A stretch of 64,000 bases of DNA, taken from the NCBI RefSeq assembly GCF_029960785.1, contig NZ_JASBQE010000064.1, positions 1-64,000 on the forward strand. Direction: 5' to 3'. The first letter of the stretch is position 1, and each line of letters opens with the position of its first letter. The notes below the pieces were generated by a model. The model saw only the letters and a list, made by a program, of their open reading frames with translations. It was not told the DNA's origin and made no database searches. A program made the translations under genes and the position numbers. This document shows positions 1 through 9,065 of this stretch, piece by piece. Origin of the DNA: Polyangium sp. 15x6. GTDB lineage: Bacteria > Myxococcota_A > Polyangia > Polyangiales > Polyangiaceae.

Positions 1-263
1 GCGCTGGAGCTCGACGCCGCGCCCGCGGCCCCGTCGCCGCCCGCGCCGCCCGCGCCGCCCAAACCACCCGCCCCGGCTTGTCCCCCCACGCCGCCCGCGC
101 CGCCCGCGCCGCCCGCGCCAGGGACCCCGCCCATGCCTCCGGATTCGCCGGGACCGCTGCTCCCGCTGCCGCCCGAGGCCTCGTTGACCATGCCCGTCGC
201 GCAAGCCGACGTACACACCACCGCCACGAGGGCGGTCCCCAACCTGTGCCAGCGTCCACGCAT
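1..263 (-). CDS. Gly-rich secreted lipoprotein, 3' end outside window
   Basis: The frame opens with ATG at 263 and stays open to the left edge (87 codons), so the C-terminal part is missing. A GAGG ribosome-binding site lies about 8 nt upstream. The N-terminus is a short basic stretch, a hydrophobic segment and a Cys near residue 21 (TSAC), which fits a lipoprotein signal peptide. From about residue 31 the chain becomes a Gly/Ala-rich linker of GGAGG-like units, as is common in myxobacterial surface lipoproteins between the lipid anchor and the functional domain. The functional domain is not in this window, so no role can be given. The lipoproteins starting at 20095 and 37229 have similar linkers. 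Confidence 0.6.
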   Translation of the reverse strand, partial: MRGRWHRLGTALVAVVCTSACATGMVNEASGGSGSSGPGESGGMGGVPGAGGAGGAGGVGGQAGAGGLGGAGGAGGDGAAGAASSSS

Positions 264-465
264 CGTTTTCGCCTCGGCGTCTTGTCGTGTCGTGAAAAGC
301 AAGTAAGCGGCGCGGGGGCCGAGCGAACGATCCCTGCGCTGGTCGCCAGCTTGACCATGGCGGCCCCCGGACGTCAACAGCCGGCATGTACTCGGTCTTG
401 CTCGGCCCGACCGTGCAAGGAACCGTACGGGCGGTTTGGCGAGGGGCGCGCAACAATGGGCGGCG

Positions 466-2307
466 ATGGCCGAGCCGAATCCGAAGCCGAACCTCCTCGT
501 CCGCCTGCGCGGGAGCTTCGAGCATACGCCGCGAACGCTCCTCTTGCTGTTCCGGTCGGCCAAGCTCGCGACGATCACGCTCTTCGTGCTGACCTTGGCG
601 GCCGCGGTGCTGCCGCTCGGCGTCGCGTACGCGGGCAAGGCGATCGTGGACGCGGTGGCCGCGCATTCCCGCGAGGCGACGCTGCGCTGGGTGCTCGTCG
701 AGCTCGCGCTCGTGGCGGCGCTCGCGCTCGTGCAGCGCGGGATGGGGCTCATCCGCTCGCTCATCGGGGCGCGGCTCGGGCTCGACATCAACGGGGCGAT
801 CCTGGAGAAGGCGCTCACGCTGGAGCTGCGGCACTTCGAAGAACCCCAGGTCTACGATCAGCTCACGCGGGCGCGGCGCGAGGCCTCGTCGAGGCCGCTC
901 GCGATGGTGACCGAGACGTTCGGGATCGTGCAGAGCCTGGTGACGCTCGCGGGCTACGGAGCGCTCCTGTTCCGGTGGAGCGGGTTCGCCGTGCTCGCGC
1001 TCGCGCTCGCGTCGCTGCCCGGGGCGATCGCGGAGGTGAAGCTCGGCAACCTCGCCTTCCGGCTGCGCAACTGGCGCTCGCCCGAGGCGCGGAAGCTCAA
1101 CTACCTGGAGTACGTCCTCGCGAACGACGCGCACGCGAAGGAGGTAAAACTCTTCGGGATCGGGCCGCTCCTGCTCGATCGGTACCGCGCGCTCGGCGAG
1201 AAGTTCTACCGCGAGGATCGCTCGCTCGCGGTGCAGCGCGCGGGCCTCGGCTGGGGTTTGTCGCTGCTCGGGACGGCCGCGTTTTACGCTTGCTACGCGT
1301 CGATGGCGCTCGGCGCGGCGAGCGGCGATCTCACGCTCGGCGACCTCGTGCTCTACGGCATCTCGTTCCGCCAGGGCCAGCAGGCGTTCCAGTCGATCCT
1401 GTCGTCGCTCGGCGGCATGTACGAGCACAACCTGTACATGTCGAACCTGTTCTCGTACCTCGCGATCCCCACGAACGACGGGACGATCGCGCCGAAGATC
1501 GCGCTCCCCGACGCGGCGAAGCGTGAAGCCGGAGTCGACGAGGTGGGACGCGAGCAGGGCATCCGCTTCGAGGGCGTGAGCTTCCGGTACCCGGGGCAGG
1601 AGAAGCTCGCGCTCGCGAAGCTCGATCTGTTCGTGCCGCGCGGGCAGAGCGTGGCGCTCGTGGGGCACAACGGCGCGGGCAAGACGACGCTGATCAAGCT
1701 GCTCACGCGGCTCTACGCGCCGACCGAGGGGCGCATCCTGCTCGACGGGAAAGATCTCGCCGCGTGGGATCTCGACGCGCTCCGGCGGCGCATCGGCGTC
1801 GTGTTCCAGGACTACAACCGGTATCAGCTCACGGCGCGGGAGAACGTCGGCTTCGGGAGCACGCTGCACATGGAGGACACGGCGCGGCTCTCGCGGGCGA
1901 TCACGCGCGGCGGGGCCGAGGAGGTGCTCGCGACGCTGCCGAGCGGGCTCGATACGCAGCTCGGGAGGTGGTTCAAGGACGGGACGGAGCTCAGCGGCGG
2001 GCAGTGGCAGAAGGTGGCGCTCGCGCGGGCGTTCATGCGCGAAGAGGCCGACGTGCTCGTGCTCGACGAGCCCACGGCGGCGCTCGACGCGGAGGCGGAG
2101 CACGCGGTCTTCGAGCGGTTCCGCAAGCTCGCCGAGGGAAGGACGACCTTCGTCGTGTCGCACCGCTTCCCCACGGTGCGCATGGCGGATCGGATCCTCG
2201 TCATCGACGGCGGCCGCGTGATCGAGGAAGGGACACACACCGAGCTCGTCGCGAAGGACGGGCGGTACGCGCGGATGTTCGCGCTGCAAGCCGAAGGGTA
2301 CCGTTAG
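466..2307 (+). CDS. ABC exporter half-transporter, fused permease and ATPase
   Basis: A 613-residue protein with an N-terminal ABC type-1 membrane domain (about residues 30-310) and a C-terminal nucleotide-binding domain. Visible are the Walker A motif GHNGAGKTT (about 400), signature LSGGQ (about 509), Walker B VLVLDEPTAALD (about 530) and the switch His in SHR (about 565). This order is that of homodimeric exporters. The substrate cannot be read from the sequence, and no peptide precursor or biosynthetic enzyme lies nearby. The start is uncertain: ATG at 466 gives a natural N-terminus, while an in-frame TTG at 436 has an AAGGAA site upstream. It appears monocistronic. The peroxidase gene follows after 117 bp with its own ribosome-binding site. 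Confidence 0.85.
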   Translation: MAEPNPKPNLLVRLRGSFEHTPRTLLLLFRSAKLATITLFVLTLAAAVLPLGVAYAGKAIVDAVAAHSREATLRWVLVELALVAALALVQRGMGLIRSLIGARLGLDINGAILEKALTLELRHFEEPQVYDQLTRARREASSRPLAMVTETFGIVQSLVTLAGYGALLFRWSGFAVLALALASLPGAIAEVKLGNLAFRLRNWRSPEARKLNYLEYVLANDAHAKEVKLFGIGPLLLDRYRALGEKFYREDRSLAVQRAGLGWGLSLLGTAAFYACYASMALGAASGDLTLGDLVLYGISFRQGQQAFQSILSSLGGMYEHNLYMSNLFSYLAIPTNDGTIAPKIALPDAAKREAGVDEVGREQGIRFEGVSFRYPGQEKLALAKLDLFVPRGQSVALVGHNGAGKTTLIKLLTRLYAPTEGRILLDGKDLAAWDLDALRRRIGVVFQDYNRYQLTARENVGFGSTLHMEDTARLSRAITRGGAEEVLATLPSGLDTQLGRWFKDGTELSGGQWQKVALARAFMREEADVLVLDEPTAALDAEAEHAVFERFRKLAEGRTTFVVSHRFPTVRMADRILVIDGGRVIEEGTHTELVAKDGRYARMFALQAEGYR

Positions 2308-2424
2308 GGAACCTCGTCGAACCGGGCCGCGCGCGCGACGAACCGGCTATCGCCGCCTCTCCGTGTTCGTTACGATGAGCGGGCACGAGGGGGGAGCGCG
2401 CGGCACGCGTGCGAGGAGGTTTCC

Positions 2425-3765
2425 ATGCGAGCGCGAAAAGGGTTTTGGTTGTGCGTGGTGATGGCGGCGGCGGCCCTGGGCGGCTGCGGTGACGAGAGCG
2501 GGGATCTCGTCGACGGTCATTTCACGCCGGAGGAATGGGAGGAGATCCAGGCGCTCTCGCCGCTCCCGCCGCTCGAGGCGGACACGACGAACGCCTTCGC
2601 GGACAACCCCAAGGCCGCGGCGCTCGGGCAACGGCTCTTCTACGAGAAGGGCTACGCCGGGCCGATCAAGGTCGCGAACGATCTCGGGAACGTCGGCGAG
2701 ACGGGCAAGGTCTCGTGCGAGAGTTGCCACATCAAGACGGACTGGTTCGTCGACACGCGCTCGAAGCCGGCGAACACGTCGATCGCGATCGACTGGTTCA
2801 TCCGCAACGCGCCGACGCTGGTGAACGTCGCGACGTACACGGACTGGTTCGGCTGGGTCGGCTACAACGACAACCTCTGGGGCAAGTGCCTCGTCCCGGC
2901 CGAGTTCGTCATGGGCACGGATCGCTCGGGCATCGTGCACTTCCTCTACCAGCAGCCGGAGTACCGCGCGGCGTACGACGAGCTCTTCGAGCCGGACCTC
3001 GATCCCGCGCTCGATCCGATGCATCCGGACGCTGCGCGTTTCCCGATGATCGCGTCGCCAACCGTCGCGCCCGACGTGTGGATGAGCATGCCGGAGGAGG
3101 ACCGCGGCGTGATCAACCGCGGCTACGCGAACTTCGGCAAGGCGCTCGCGGCGTACTTGCGGCTGCTCCAGAGCGGCAACGCGCCGTTCGATCGGTACGT
3201 GGCCGGAGACGTGTCGGCGATCAGCGAGAGCGCCAAGCGCGGGCTCGGGCTCTTCATGGGGAAGGCGGCGTGCGTCGCGTGCCACGCGGGACCGACGTTC
3301 AGCGACAACGACTTCCACGTGACGGGCGTGCCGCAGATCGGCGAGCACGTGCTGCCGCCGGACATGGGCGGCGATCCGGGGCGGTTCCAGGCGCTCGACG
3401 TCTACTTCGGCTGGGACTTCAGCACGAAGGGCATCTACAACGACGACCCGAGCATCGACCGCAGCAAGGGCGTGACGAAGGACGCGAAGCTCACGGGCGC
3501 GTTCCGCACGAAGGGCCTGCGCTCGGTGGCGAAGACGGGGCCGTTCATGCACACGGGGCACCTCGCGACGCTGCGCGAGGTGGTCGAGTTCTACAACGTG
3601 GGCGGCGCCGACAAGGACTTCGCGGGCACGAAGGATCCGCTCATGGTGCCGCTGAACCTCACGCCGCAGGAGATCGACGACATCGTCGCGTTCCTGGAGA
3701 CGCTGACGGGCGACCCGATCCCCGAGGCGCTGCTCGTCGACACGTCGTTCGGTTCCATGAAGTAA
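2425..3765 (+). CDS. Di-heme cytochrome c peroxidase / MauG family lipoprotein
   Basis: A 446-residue exported protein with a lipoprotein-type signal (GGCG, Cys21) and two c-type heme motifs, CESCH at 98-102 and CVACH at 283-287. The C-terminal region contains a TGPFMHTGHLATLREVVEFYN-like stretch, typical of the CcpA/MauG fold, where a conserved Met or His coordinates heme. Family members reduce hydrogen peroxide or carry out other peroxide-driven oxidations in the periplasm. The start at 2425 is set by GGAGG at 2415-2419, 5 nt upstream. A second MauG-like protein is encoded at 7087-8970. Both may belong to an envelope electron-transfer system, but the exact substrate is unknown. Confidence 0.85.
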   Translation: MRARKGFWLCVVMAAAALGGCGDESGDLVDGHFTPEEWEEIQALSPLPPLEADTTNAFADNPKAAALGQRLFYEKGYAGPIKVANDLGNVGETGKVSCESCHIKTDWFVDTRSKPANTSIAIDWFIRNAPTLVNVATYTDWFGWVGYNDNLWGKCLVPAEFVMGTDRSGIVHFLYQQPEYRAAYDELFEPDLDPALDPMHPDAARFPMIASPTVAPDVWMSMPEEDRGVINRGYANFGKALAAYLRLLQSGNAPFDRYVAGDVSAISESAKRGLGLFMGKAACVACHAGPTFSDNDFHVTGVPQIGEHVLPPDMGGDPGRFQALDVYFGWDFSTKGIYNDDPSIDRSKGVTKDAKLTGAFRTKGLRSVAKTGPFMHTGHLATLREVVEFYNVGGADKDFAGTKDPLMVPLNLTPQEIDDIVAFLETLTGDPIPEALLVDTSFGSMK

Positions 3766-3778
3766 GTCGCTCTAGCGC

Positions 3779-3817
3779 TTGGGGGCTACGCTCGGACGAG
3801 CCGAGCTACGCCCCCAA
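3779..3817. terminator. Bidirectional terminator-like hairpin between convergent genes
   Basis: An imperfect inverted repeat lies between the peroxidase gene (ends 3765) and the convergent membrane-protein gene (ends 3825). Its paired parts are TTGGGGGC with GCCCCCAA and CTCGG with CCGAG, separated by a small internal loop. No long T run follows. The position between two converging 3' ends is the main argument. Confidence 0.5.
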
Positions 3818-3824
3818 ACCCCCG

Positions 3825-5336
3825 TCATCGGCCTTCGATCAGGGCCTTCGCCTCGGGATCCCCGGGGCGGTAGCGGAGCCACGCGCGCGCCGCGGCGACG
3901 GCCGCCTCGGGTCTGCCCGCGGCGCGCTCCGCGGCGGCGAGGGCTTTCCAGACGATCGGGTGCGGCAAGAGGCGCGCGGCTTCGTGCAGTTTGTCCGCGG
4001 CCGCGCGCGGGTCGCCAGATTCGAGAAGGAGACGTCCTTCGAGGTGAAGGAGGCGGGCTCGATCGAAGGGAAACAGGAGCGCGGCGCGCGTGTGGTGGAG
4101 CGCGGCGCGCGTGTCGCCCGAGGTCGTCGCGGCGCGCAGCGCCTCGCGGTGGTGGTAGGCCGAGAGGAGCTGCGCGAAGGCCACGAGGGTCCAGGCGAGC
4201 GCGCACGCGAGGCCCACACGCGCGAGGTTCCAGGAAACGCGCGAACCGACCCGCGGGCGGAAGGTGCAAGCGAGCACGAGCAGCGCCGCGATCCAGGTCG
4301 CCGGCGAGGCCGAGAGCCCGGCACCGAGCGCGAGCAGGGCGAAGGCGATCCACGCGGCGCGGAGCTCGACGCGGGGCAAGGCAGGCGCGAGGCGGAGGCG
4401 CTTTCGCGCGAGGAGGAGCGCGAGCGCCGCGGGGAGGAGGCCGAAGGCGAGGACGAGCGCGGCGAGGTCGTCGTGCGGGTGCTCGGGGAAGGTCCAGAAC
4501 CGCGCGGCGTCGGGGTGCGTGGCGAGGTGCTCGGCTTGCCAGTCGAGGAAGCGCGGGGCGATCGCGTCGGGGCCGACACCGAGAAGCAAAACTTTCCCCC
4601 ACAGACCTCGCGCATGGACGACGAGGAGGTAGAGGCGCCCCTCGAAGGCGCGGACGAACCCCTCGGAGGCGAGCGCGATCGGGACGAGCGCGAGGCCCGC
4701 GAGCGGAGCGGCGAGCGCGGCGCGCGGGACGAGCAGGAGCACCTCGGCGGCGAGCGTGAGGGCTGCGAGGTGCGAGCGGCAGAGGAGGATGGTTGCGGCA
4801 CCAAGAATGAGCGCGATCGTCGCTTCCATGCGATCGGCGCGCCGCGTGGCGGATGCACGATCGGCCGCGCAAAGCGGAAGCACGAGCAGCAGGAAGGCGG
4901 CGAGATGGTTCGGGTTGCCGAAGGTGCCGACGAGCACGGGGTACGGCAGGCGGAAGGCGCCGGTCTCGAAGGGAACGAGGCCGATCGCGCCCGCGAGGGC
5001 AAGCGAGCTCGCGGCGAGGACGGCGCGGCGCGCGAGGCGGAAGATGAAGGCGCGCTCCTCGGCGAGTAGCTCCGAGAGTGCGCCAAACACGCTTGGAGCT
5101 GAAACGACGGCGAGGATCTCCCACGGAGCAGCGGGCCAGACGAGCAGCAGGAGCAGGCCGAGCGCGAGCACGAGCGCCGCGACGAGCGAAGGCGCGCCCC
5201 ACGCGCAGAGCGGCAGCGCGAGCGCGAGCACGAGCGTCTTCTGCGGCCGGAGGTCGACGGTCAGCGGCGAGGTCGCGAGCGGCAGGAGGACGAGCAGGAC
5301 GAACGCGGCCGCGCGTCGAGCGGCGGACCGGGTCAA
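3825..5336 (-). CDS. O-antigen ligase / polymerase-like membrane protein with C-terminal TPR region
   Basis: A 503-residue polytopic protein. Ten or more hydrophobic segments cover residues 8-400. It carries two features typical of the Wzy_C/WaaL superfamily: GTFGNPNHLAAF near 137 and a HPHDDLAALVLAFG loop near 285. The last 100 residues are hydrophilic, Ala-rich and TPR-like. Such proteins join or polymerise undecaprenyl-linked glycans at the outer face of the inner membrane. The start is a TTG overlapping the TGA of the preceding gene (TTGA), which suggests translational coupling and makes this the last gene of a four-gene operon starting at 8970. No other glycan genes lie here, so the substrate is unknown. 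Confidence 0.72.
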   Translation of the reverse strand: MTRSAARRAAAFVLLVLLPLATSPLTVDLRPQKTLVLALALPLCAWGAPSLVAALVLALGLLLLLVWPAAPWEILAVVSAPSVFGALSELLAEERAFIFRLARRAVLAASSLALAGAIGLVPFETGAFRLPYPVLVGTFGNPNHLAAFLLLVLPLCAADRASATRRADRMEATIALILGAATILLCRSHLAALTLAAEVLLLVPRAALAAPLAGLALVPIALASEGFVRAFEGRLYLLVVHARGLWGKVLLLGVGPDAIAPRFLDWQAEHLATHPDAARFWTFPEHPHDDLAALVLAFGLLPAALALLLARKRLRLAPALPRVELRAAWIAFALLALGAGLSASPATWIAALLVLACTFRPRVGSRVSWNLARVGLACALAWTLVAFAQLLSAYHHREALRAATTSGDTRAALHHTRAALLFPFDRARLLHLEGRLLLESGDPRAAADKLHEAARLLPHPIVWKALAAAERAAGRPEAAVAAARAWLRYRPGDPEAKALIEGR

Positions 5337-6211
5337 GGAGTGTCGAGCTGGCGCACGCCGACGAGGCCCGCGCCGCCGCGCTGGGAGAAGTACACGACGA
5401 ACCTGCCGTCCGGAGACAAACACGGCTGGATGGCGCCGCGATCCCCGGGCCACGCGGGGTTCCAGGGCTCCGCGGTGACGATGGGGTGGCGGCCGGTCGC
5501 GGCGTCGACCACGAAGACCTGATCGCCGCGCTGCTCGACGCGTCGATCGCCGACCTTCGAGGGGCACTGATCGGCGAGCGGCGCGGTCGGCGCTTTCCAC
5601 GAGTCTTCCGGGCCGGAGATGCGCTTCGGCTTGGGGCTGCGCAGATCCCAGCTCATCCAGCCCTCGTACTCGGGGAAGCCGGAGAAGAAGATGACGCCGC
5701 CGTCCTTGGCGGCCCGCGTGTGGTAGGCGCCGTGCGCGAGCGCGCGGCGGGCGCGTTTGCCGAGGTCGAGCAGGTAGATGCCCTGGCCCGCGTCGTCGCA
5801 CTCGTAGGTCGAACAGCCGAAGGCCATCTGATCGTCGGAGAGCCACACCGGGTGGTAGCCGGGTCCCTCGTGGACACGCGTGCGCTTGCCGGTCTCCACG
5901 TGCACGACGTCGATCCCGGCCTGGCCGGCCGGCGCAGGCGTGTTGAGGTAGTTCACCTGGTTGGCGATGGCGAGGCGAACGCCGTCGGGCGCCCACGCAA
6001 CGGTGGGCGTGTCGCCGAAGATGGTCCACTCGAGATCGCCGCGCGCGACGGGCTTCGGCGCCGGGGCCTCGGCCGTGGCCGTGGCCGCGGGCGGCGTGTC
6101 GACGACGACGAGCACGGAGCCGGGATCGGCGACGGTCGTGGAGCCGGAAGGCGGAGGCGCGGCGCTGCACGCGGCGGCGAGAAGGGGCGCGAAGAACAGG
6201 GCGTGGCGCAT
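5333..6211 (-). CDS. TolB-like beta-propeller lipoprotein
   Basis: A 292-residue lipoprotein (LLAAACS, Cys15), followed by an Ala/Pro-rich linker and a domain with repeated beta-propeller-like blades. Examples are PTVAWAPDGVRLAIAN, HPVWLSDDQMAFGC and QPCLSPDGRFVVYFS, which resemble the TolB/PD40 repeat (WSPDG..). The protein is expected in the periplasm or at the inner face of the outer membrane. It is third in the operon starting at 8970. It lies 33 bp downstream of the 6245-7090 gene and overlaps the ligase-like gene by 4 bp. No enzymatic motif is visible. A scaffold or binding role is inferred from the fold only. Confidence 0.7.
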   Translation of the reverse strand: MRHALFFAPLLAAACSAAPPPSGSTTVADPGSVLVVVDTPPAATATAEAPAPKPVARGDLEWTIFGDTPTVAWAPDGVRLAIANQVNYLNTPAPAGQAGIDVVHVETGKRTRVHEGPGYHPVWLSDDQMAFGCSTYECDDAGQGIYLLDLGKRARRALAHGAYHTRAAKDGGVIFFSGFPEYEGWMSWDLRSPKPKRISGPEDSWKAPTAPLADQCPSKVGDRRVEQRGDQVFVVDAATGRHPIVTAEPWNPAWPGDRGAIQPCLSPDGRFVVYFSQRGGAGLVGVRQLDTP

Positions 6212-6244
6212 CGGGAGGGAGCTTGCGTGAAGCGCGCGCCGGGA

Positions 6245-7090
6245 TCAATCGAAGGGCTCGATCCGCGGGCGGAGGGGACGGCGATGCGGGAAGCGGCGCG
6301 GGATGGGAACGGGCTGCATCCGCGACTCGGACAGGAGCGCGAGCGAGGGTCGCGCCTCGCCGGGGAGCCTGCTCGCCTCGGCGCGAAGGACGTGTCCACG
6401 CGCCGCGGACGAGTAGCCGAGGACCGTGGCGTCGACGCCGTCCGCGCCGGGATCGAGCTCCATGCGGAAGAACGTGTGCTCGCCGGTGGCGACGTTCTGG
6501 ATGCGATCGAGCGGGGCATCGCCGAAGGTGCGCGCGGCCGCGACGGTGAGGGACTCGACGCGACAAACCACGGCGAAGCCGGCGCTCGTTCCCTCGAACG
6601 CCTTGCAAACGTGGCGGCCCTCGGCCTCCTCTGCGACGGCCGCGAGGAGCGCTTTCGGCCGGAGCGTGGCGGACACGGGACGGCCATCGCCTTGCAGGGA
6701 GATCACGGCCTCGCCGCGGAGCGTCTCCAGCGTGCCGCGGTCGGTCGTCTCCCAGGTGATCGGCTGCGCGGGATCGACGGCGAGGGACGCCTCGTTCGAG
6801 CCGAGGACACGTTTGTCCCCCTGGACGATCGTGACGAGGTGGCGCGGACGAACCACGGAGACCGTGACCAACGAGCCGGCGCGTTTGCCGAGGAGGACAC
6901 GCATGCCGTCGAGCAGCGCGGGAGGCTCGGGCGCGGCAGCGGGTGCGGCGGCGGAAGCAGGCGCGGCAGCGGGCGCGGCAGCGGCAGCGGCAGCGGCCTC
7001 GGGCGCGGAGGCGGCCTCGGACGCGGGCTCCGCGGAGCCGGACGAGAACAGGAACGCGGCGGCGAGCAGGGGCAGGGCGTACGTCTTCAC
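6245..7090 (-). CDS. Secreted Ala-rich protein of unknown function
   Basis: A 281-residue protein with a signal peptide (MKTYALPLLAAAFLFSSGSA) and an Ala/Pro-rich linker to about residue 58. A globular part follows with a DGMRVLLGKRAGSLVTVSVV start and two Cys residues (RHVCKAF and VVCRVES). I do not recognise the family. The start ATG overlaps the TGA of the upstream cytochrome gene (ATGA, 7087-7090), so the two are probably translated together. Its position between a di-heme propeller protein and a propeller lipoprotein suggests an envelope role. Confidence 0.6.
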   Translation of the reverse strand: MKTYALPLLAAAFLFSSGSAEPASEAASAPEAAAAAAAAPAAAPASAAAPAAAPEPPALLDGMRVLLGKRAGSLVTVSVVRPRHLVTIVQGDKRVLGSNEASLAVDPAQPITWETTDRGTLETLRGEAVISLQGDGRPVSATLRPKALLAAVAEEAEGRHVCKAFEGTSAGFAVVCRVESLTVAAARTFGDAPLDRIQNVATGEHTFFRMELDPGADGVDATVLGYSSAARGHVLRAEASRLPGEARPSLALLSESRMQPVPIPRRFPHRRPLRPRIEPFD

Positions 7091-8970
7091 AGGGTCCTCA
7101 GGAAGGCGAGCAGGGCGGCGCGGTCTTCGGTGGTGAGGTGGCTCGTCTGGCCCATGCGATCGAGGTTGTCGTCGAGCAGGGCCTCGAGCGTCGGGTAACG
7201 GCCGTCGTGGAAGTAAGGCGCGGAGCCCTCGAGCATGGCGAGCGGCGGCGTGCGGAACGCAGCGCGGGACTCGTCCTTCGCGCGCGAGCCGACGTCGTGC
7301 ACGACGCGATCACTCGTCCCCTTTTCGAGCCCGTGGCAGCCGTTGCAGCCGAGCTTTTCCGACGTGTAGAGGTCACGCCCGCGCGTGACGAGCGCCTCCT
7401 CGCCGGGATCCTTCGTCTCGCGGCGCGGCACGAAGAGCCCCTCGCGGAGGTACTTCGCCAGCGCGGCGAGTTCCTCGGCCGGCAAGCCCGATCCGCCGAG
7501 GCGGGTGAGCGTCTCGGCGATGTTGTCCTCGAGCTTCGCGTGCATGCCGTGCCAGCCGTAAGGCCCACGCTCGACGCGGCCCGCGAGCGCCATGGTTTGT
7601 CGCGGGCCGTCGCCGAGCCGCCACACGATGCCGTCCTCGCGCCCCTCGGGGTGACAGCTCGCGCAGGCGCGGCCGTCACGCGAGATGCGGCGATCGCCCT
7701 CGGCGTGGAAGAGGCTCCGGCCGAGCGCGAGGTCTTCGCGGAGCGGGTCCGTCGAGACGGGAAGCGTGTCCACGGCGCCCGACGCGAGGCTCACGACGGA
7801 GAGGTCGTGCGAGCGCTGGTTCCAGACGACCGCGATCGCCGTGCGAGGATCGACGTCGACGCCGGAAGGGCCCTCGCCCACGTGGAAGGCGCGCCGCGGG
7901 GCGAGCGCCGGATCGAGCGAGCGCGCGTCGAGCTCGACGAGCTCGCCCGTGCCATGCGAGACGACGAACAGCGCGTCGCCGAGCACCGCCGCGGCGCGGG
8001 CTTGCCGTGCGGGAGAGCCTGCCGGCGCGACGGCGCTCGCCGAGAAGGCGTTCGCCGCGATGTTGACGAAGTTCTTCTGCGCGGCGCCGCCGTCCGCGCC
8101 GAGCGTGCGCTCGCGCGCCACGTCGAGGACCGCGACGGTCGGGACCGAAGTGTCCTCCTCGATCGAGACGCCGCCATAACCGCCCGCGACGACACGCGTC
8201 GTGCTCTCGCCGTTCTGCGCGACGAGGTGCGGGACGAAGAGGCGCGTGCCGCTCTCGTTCAGCACGGCGACATACGCGAGCGACGAGGTCGGGTGCAGCG
8301 TGTTCGCTCCGACCATCGTGTCGACGCGGTTTCGGTAGCTGCCGCCGAGCGCGCGCACGGCGCGAACGACGGGCGCTTCGCCCGCATCGCCGCCGTCGAG
8401 ATCCACGACGGAGAGAGCATCCCCGGCGGCATGCGTGACGAACGCGCGGCGGCCGTCGGGCGTGACGGTGATGCCCCGAGGCTCGCGCGGCAGGCGCAAG
8501 GAGAAGCGGGTCGCGAGGGACTCGGCGTCGAGCGCGGTGAGGGCGCGGCCGTACGCAGAGGTGACGAGCAGCGCGCCGCGCGGGCCGACGGCGAGGCTCC
8601 AGGGTTCGGCGGGGACGACCGCGCGCGCGGCGACGGTCCCCTCGCCCGCCGCGTCGACATCGAGGACACGCACCTCGTTGCATCCACGCAGGCTCACGGC
8701 GACGCGATCCTCGGCGAGGACGAGGACCTCGGCAGGCGCGCAGCCGAGCGGGGTCGTCGCGACCGAACCACTCACGAGATCGACGCGGTGGAGCGCCTCG
8801 TTGTCGGCGTCGGCGACATACGCGACGAGGGCGTCGCGATCGAGGGCGACGGCGCCGCTGCGCGCGGGTGCGGCGGCGGCAGCGGCGGGCGCGGCGAGCA
8901 AGGTGGCGAAGAGGCCGAACGAGGCCAAGGTGCGGCGAGGCGGGCGCATGGGGTGGGCTCGTAGACGCAC
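7087..8970 (-). CDS. Beta-propeller protein fused to a MauG-like di-heme cytochrome domain
   Basis: A 627-residue exported protein. After a signal peptide comes a propeller region (about 30-420) with YVTN-like units such as PRGITVTPDGRRAFVTH and PSGVDVDPRTAIAVV. A C-terminal cytochrome part (about 425-627) has two heme sites, CASCH near 436 and CNGCH near 542, and a FRTPPLAMLEGSAPYFHDGRY segment typical of MauG/CcpA C-termini. The likely role is electron transfer or peroxide-dependent oxidation in the periplasm, with the propeller binding a partner. ATG at 8970 is the longest start. An ATG 21 nt downstream (MRPPRR) gives an equally good signal peptide. It is first in a four-gene operon and divergent from the NuiA-like gene. 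Confidence 0.75.
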   Translation of the reverse strand: MRLRAHPMRPPRRTLASFGLFATLLAAPAAAAAAPARSGAVALDRDALVAYVADADNEALHRVDLVSGSVATTPLGCAPAEVLVLAEDRVAVSLRGCNEVRVLDVDAAGEGTVAARAVVPAEPWSLAVGPRGALLVTSAYGRALTALDAESLATRFSLRLPREPRGITVTPDGRRAFVTHAAGDALSVVDLDGGDAGEAPVVRAVRALGGSYRNRVDTMVGANTLHPTSSLAYVAVLNESGTRLFVPHLVAQNGESTTRVVAGGYGGVSIEEDTSVPTVAVLDVARERTLGADGGAAQKNFVNIAANAFSASAVAPAGSPARQARAAAVLGDALFVVSHGTGELVELDARSLDPALAPRRAFHVGEGPSGVDVDPRTAIAVVWNQRSHDLSVVSLASGAVDTLPVSTDPLREDLALGRSLFHAEGDRRISRDGRACASCHPEGREDGIVWRLGDGPRQTMALAGRVERGPYGWHGMHAKLEDNIAETLTRLGGSGLPAEELAALAKYLREGLFVPRRETKDPGEEALVTRGRDLYTSEKLGCNGCHGLEKGTSDRVVHDVGSRAKDESRAAFRTPPLAMLEGSAPYFHDGRYPTLEALLDDNLDRMGQTSHLTTEDRAALLAFLRTL

Positions 8971-9065
8971 AGCCCGTCCGAAAGATTTGTGGACGCGCGC
9001 GGGAGGTCGCCTTGACGCGGTCGACCTCGCGTGCCTCGAATGCGCCCGACACGGAGGAGCGAGGG

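Noticed and set aside
436-465. TTG start at 436 for the ABC exporter
   Set aside because: An upstream AAGGAA makes it possible, but the extra ten residues add nothing recognisable and ATG 466 gives the natural N-terminus. Left open in the feature entry.
3825-6608. A 927-codon minus-strand frame covering several genes
   Set aside because: Only the part from TTG 5336 is coding. The rest is an Arg/Pro/Ala-rich shadow of the propeller lipoprotein and the 6245-7090 gene. Similar long shadow frames opposite the giant kinase, the pentapeptide gene and copA were rejected for the same reason.
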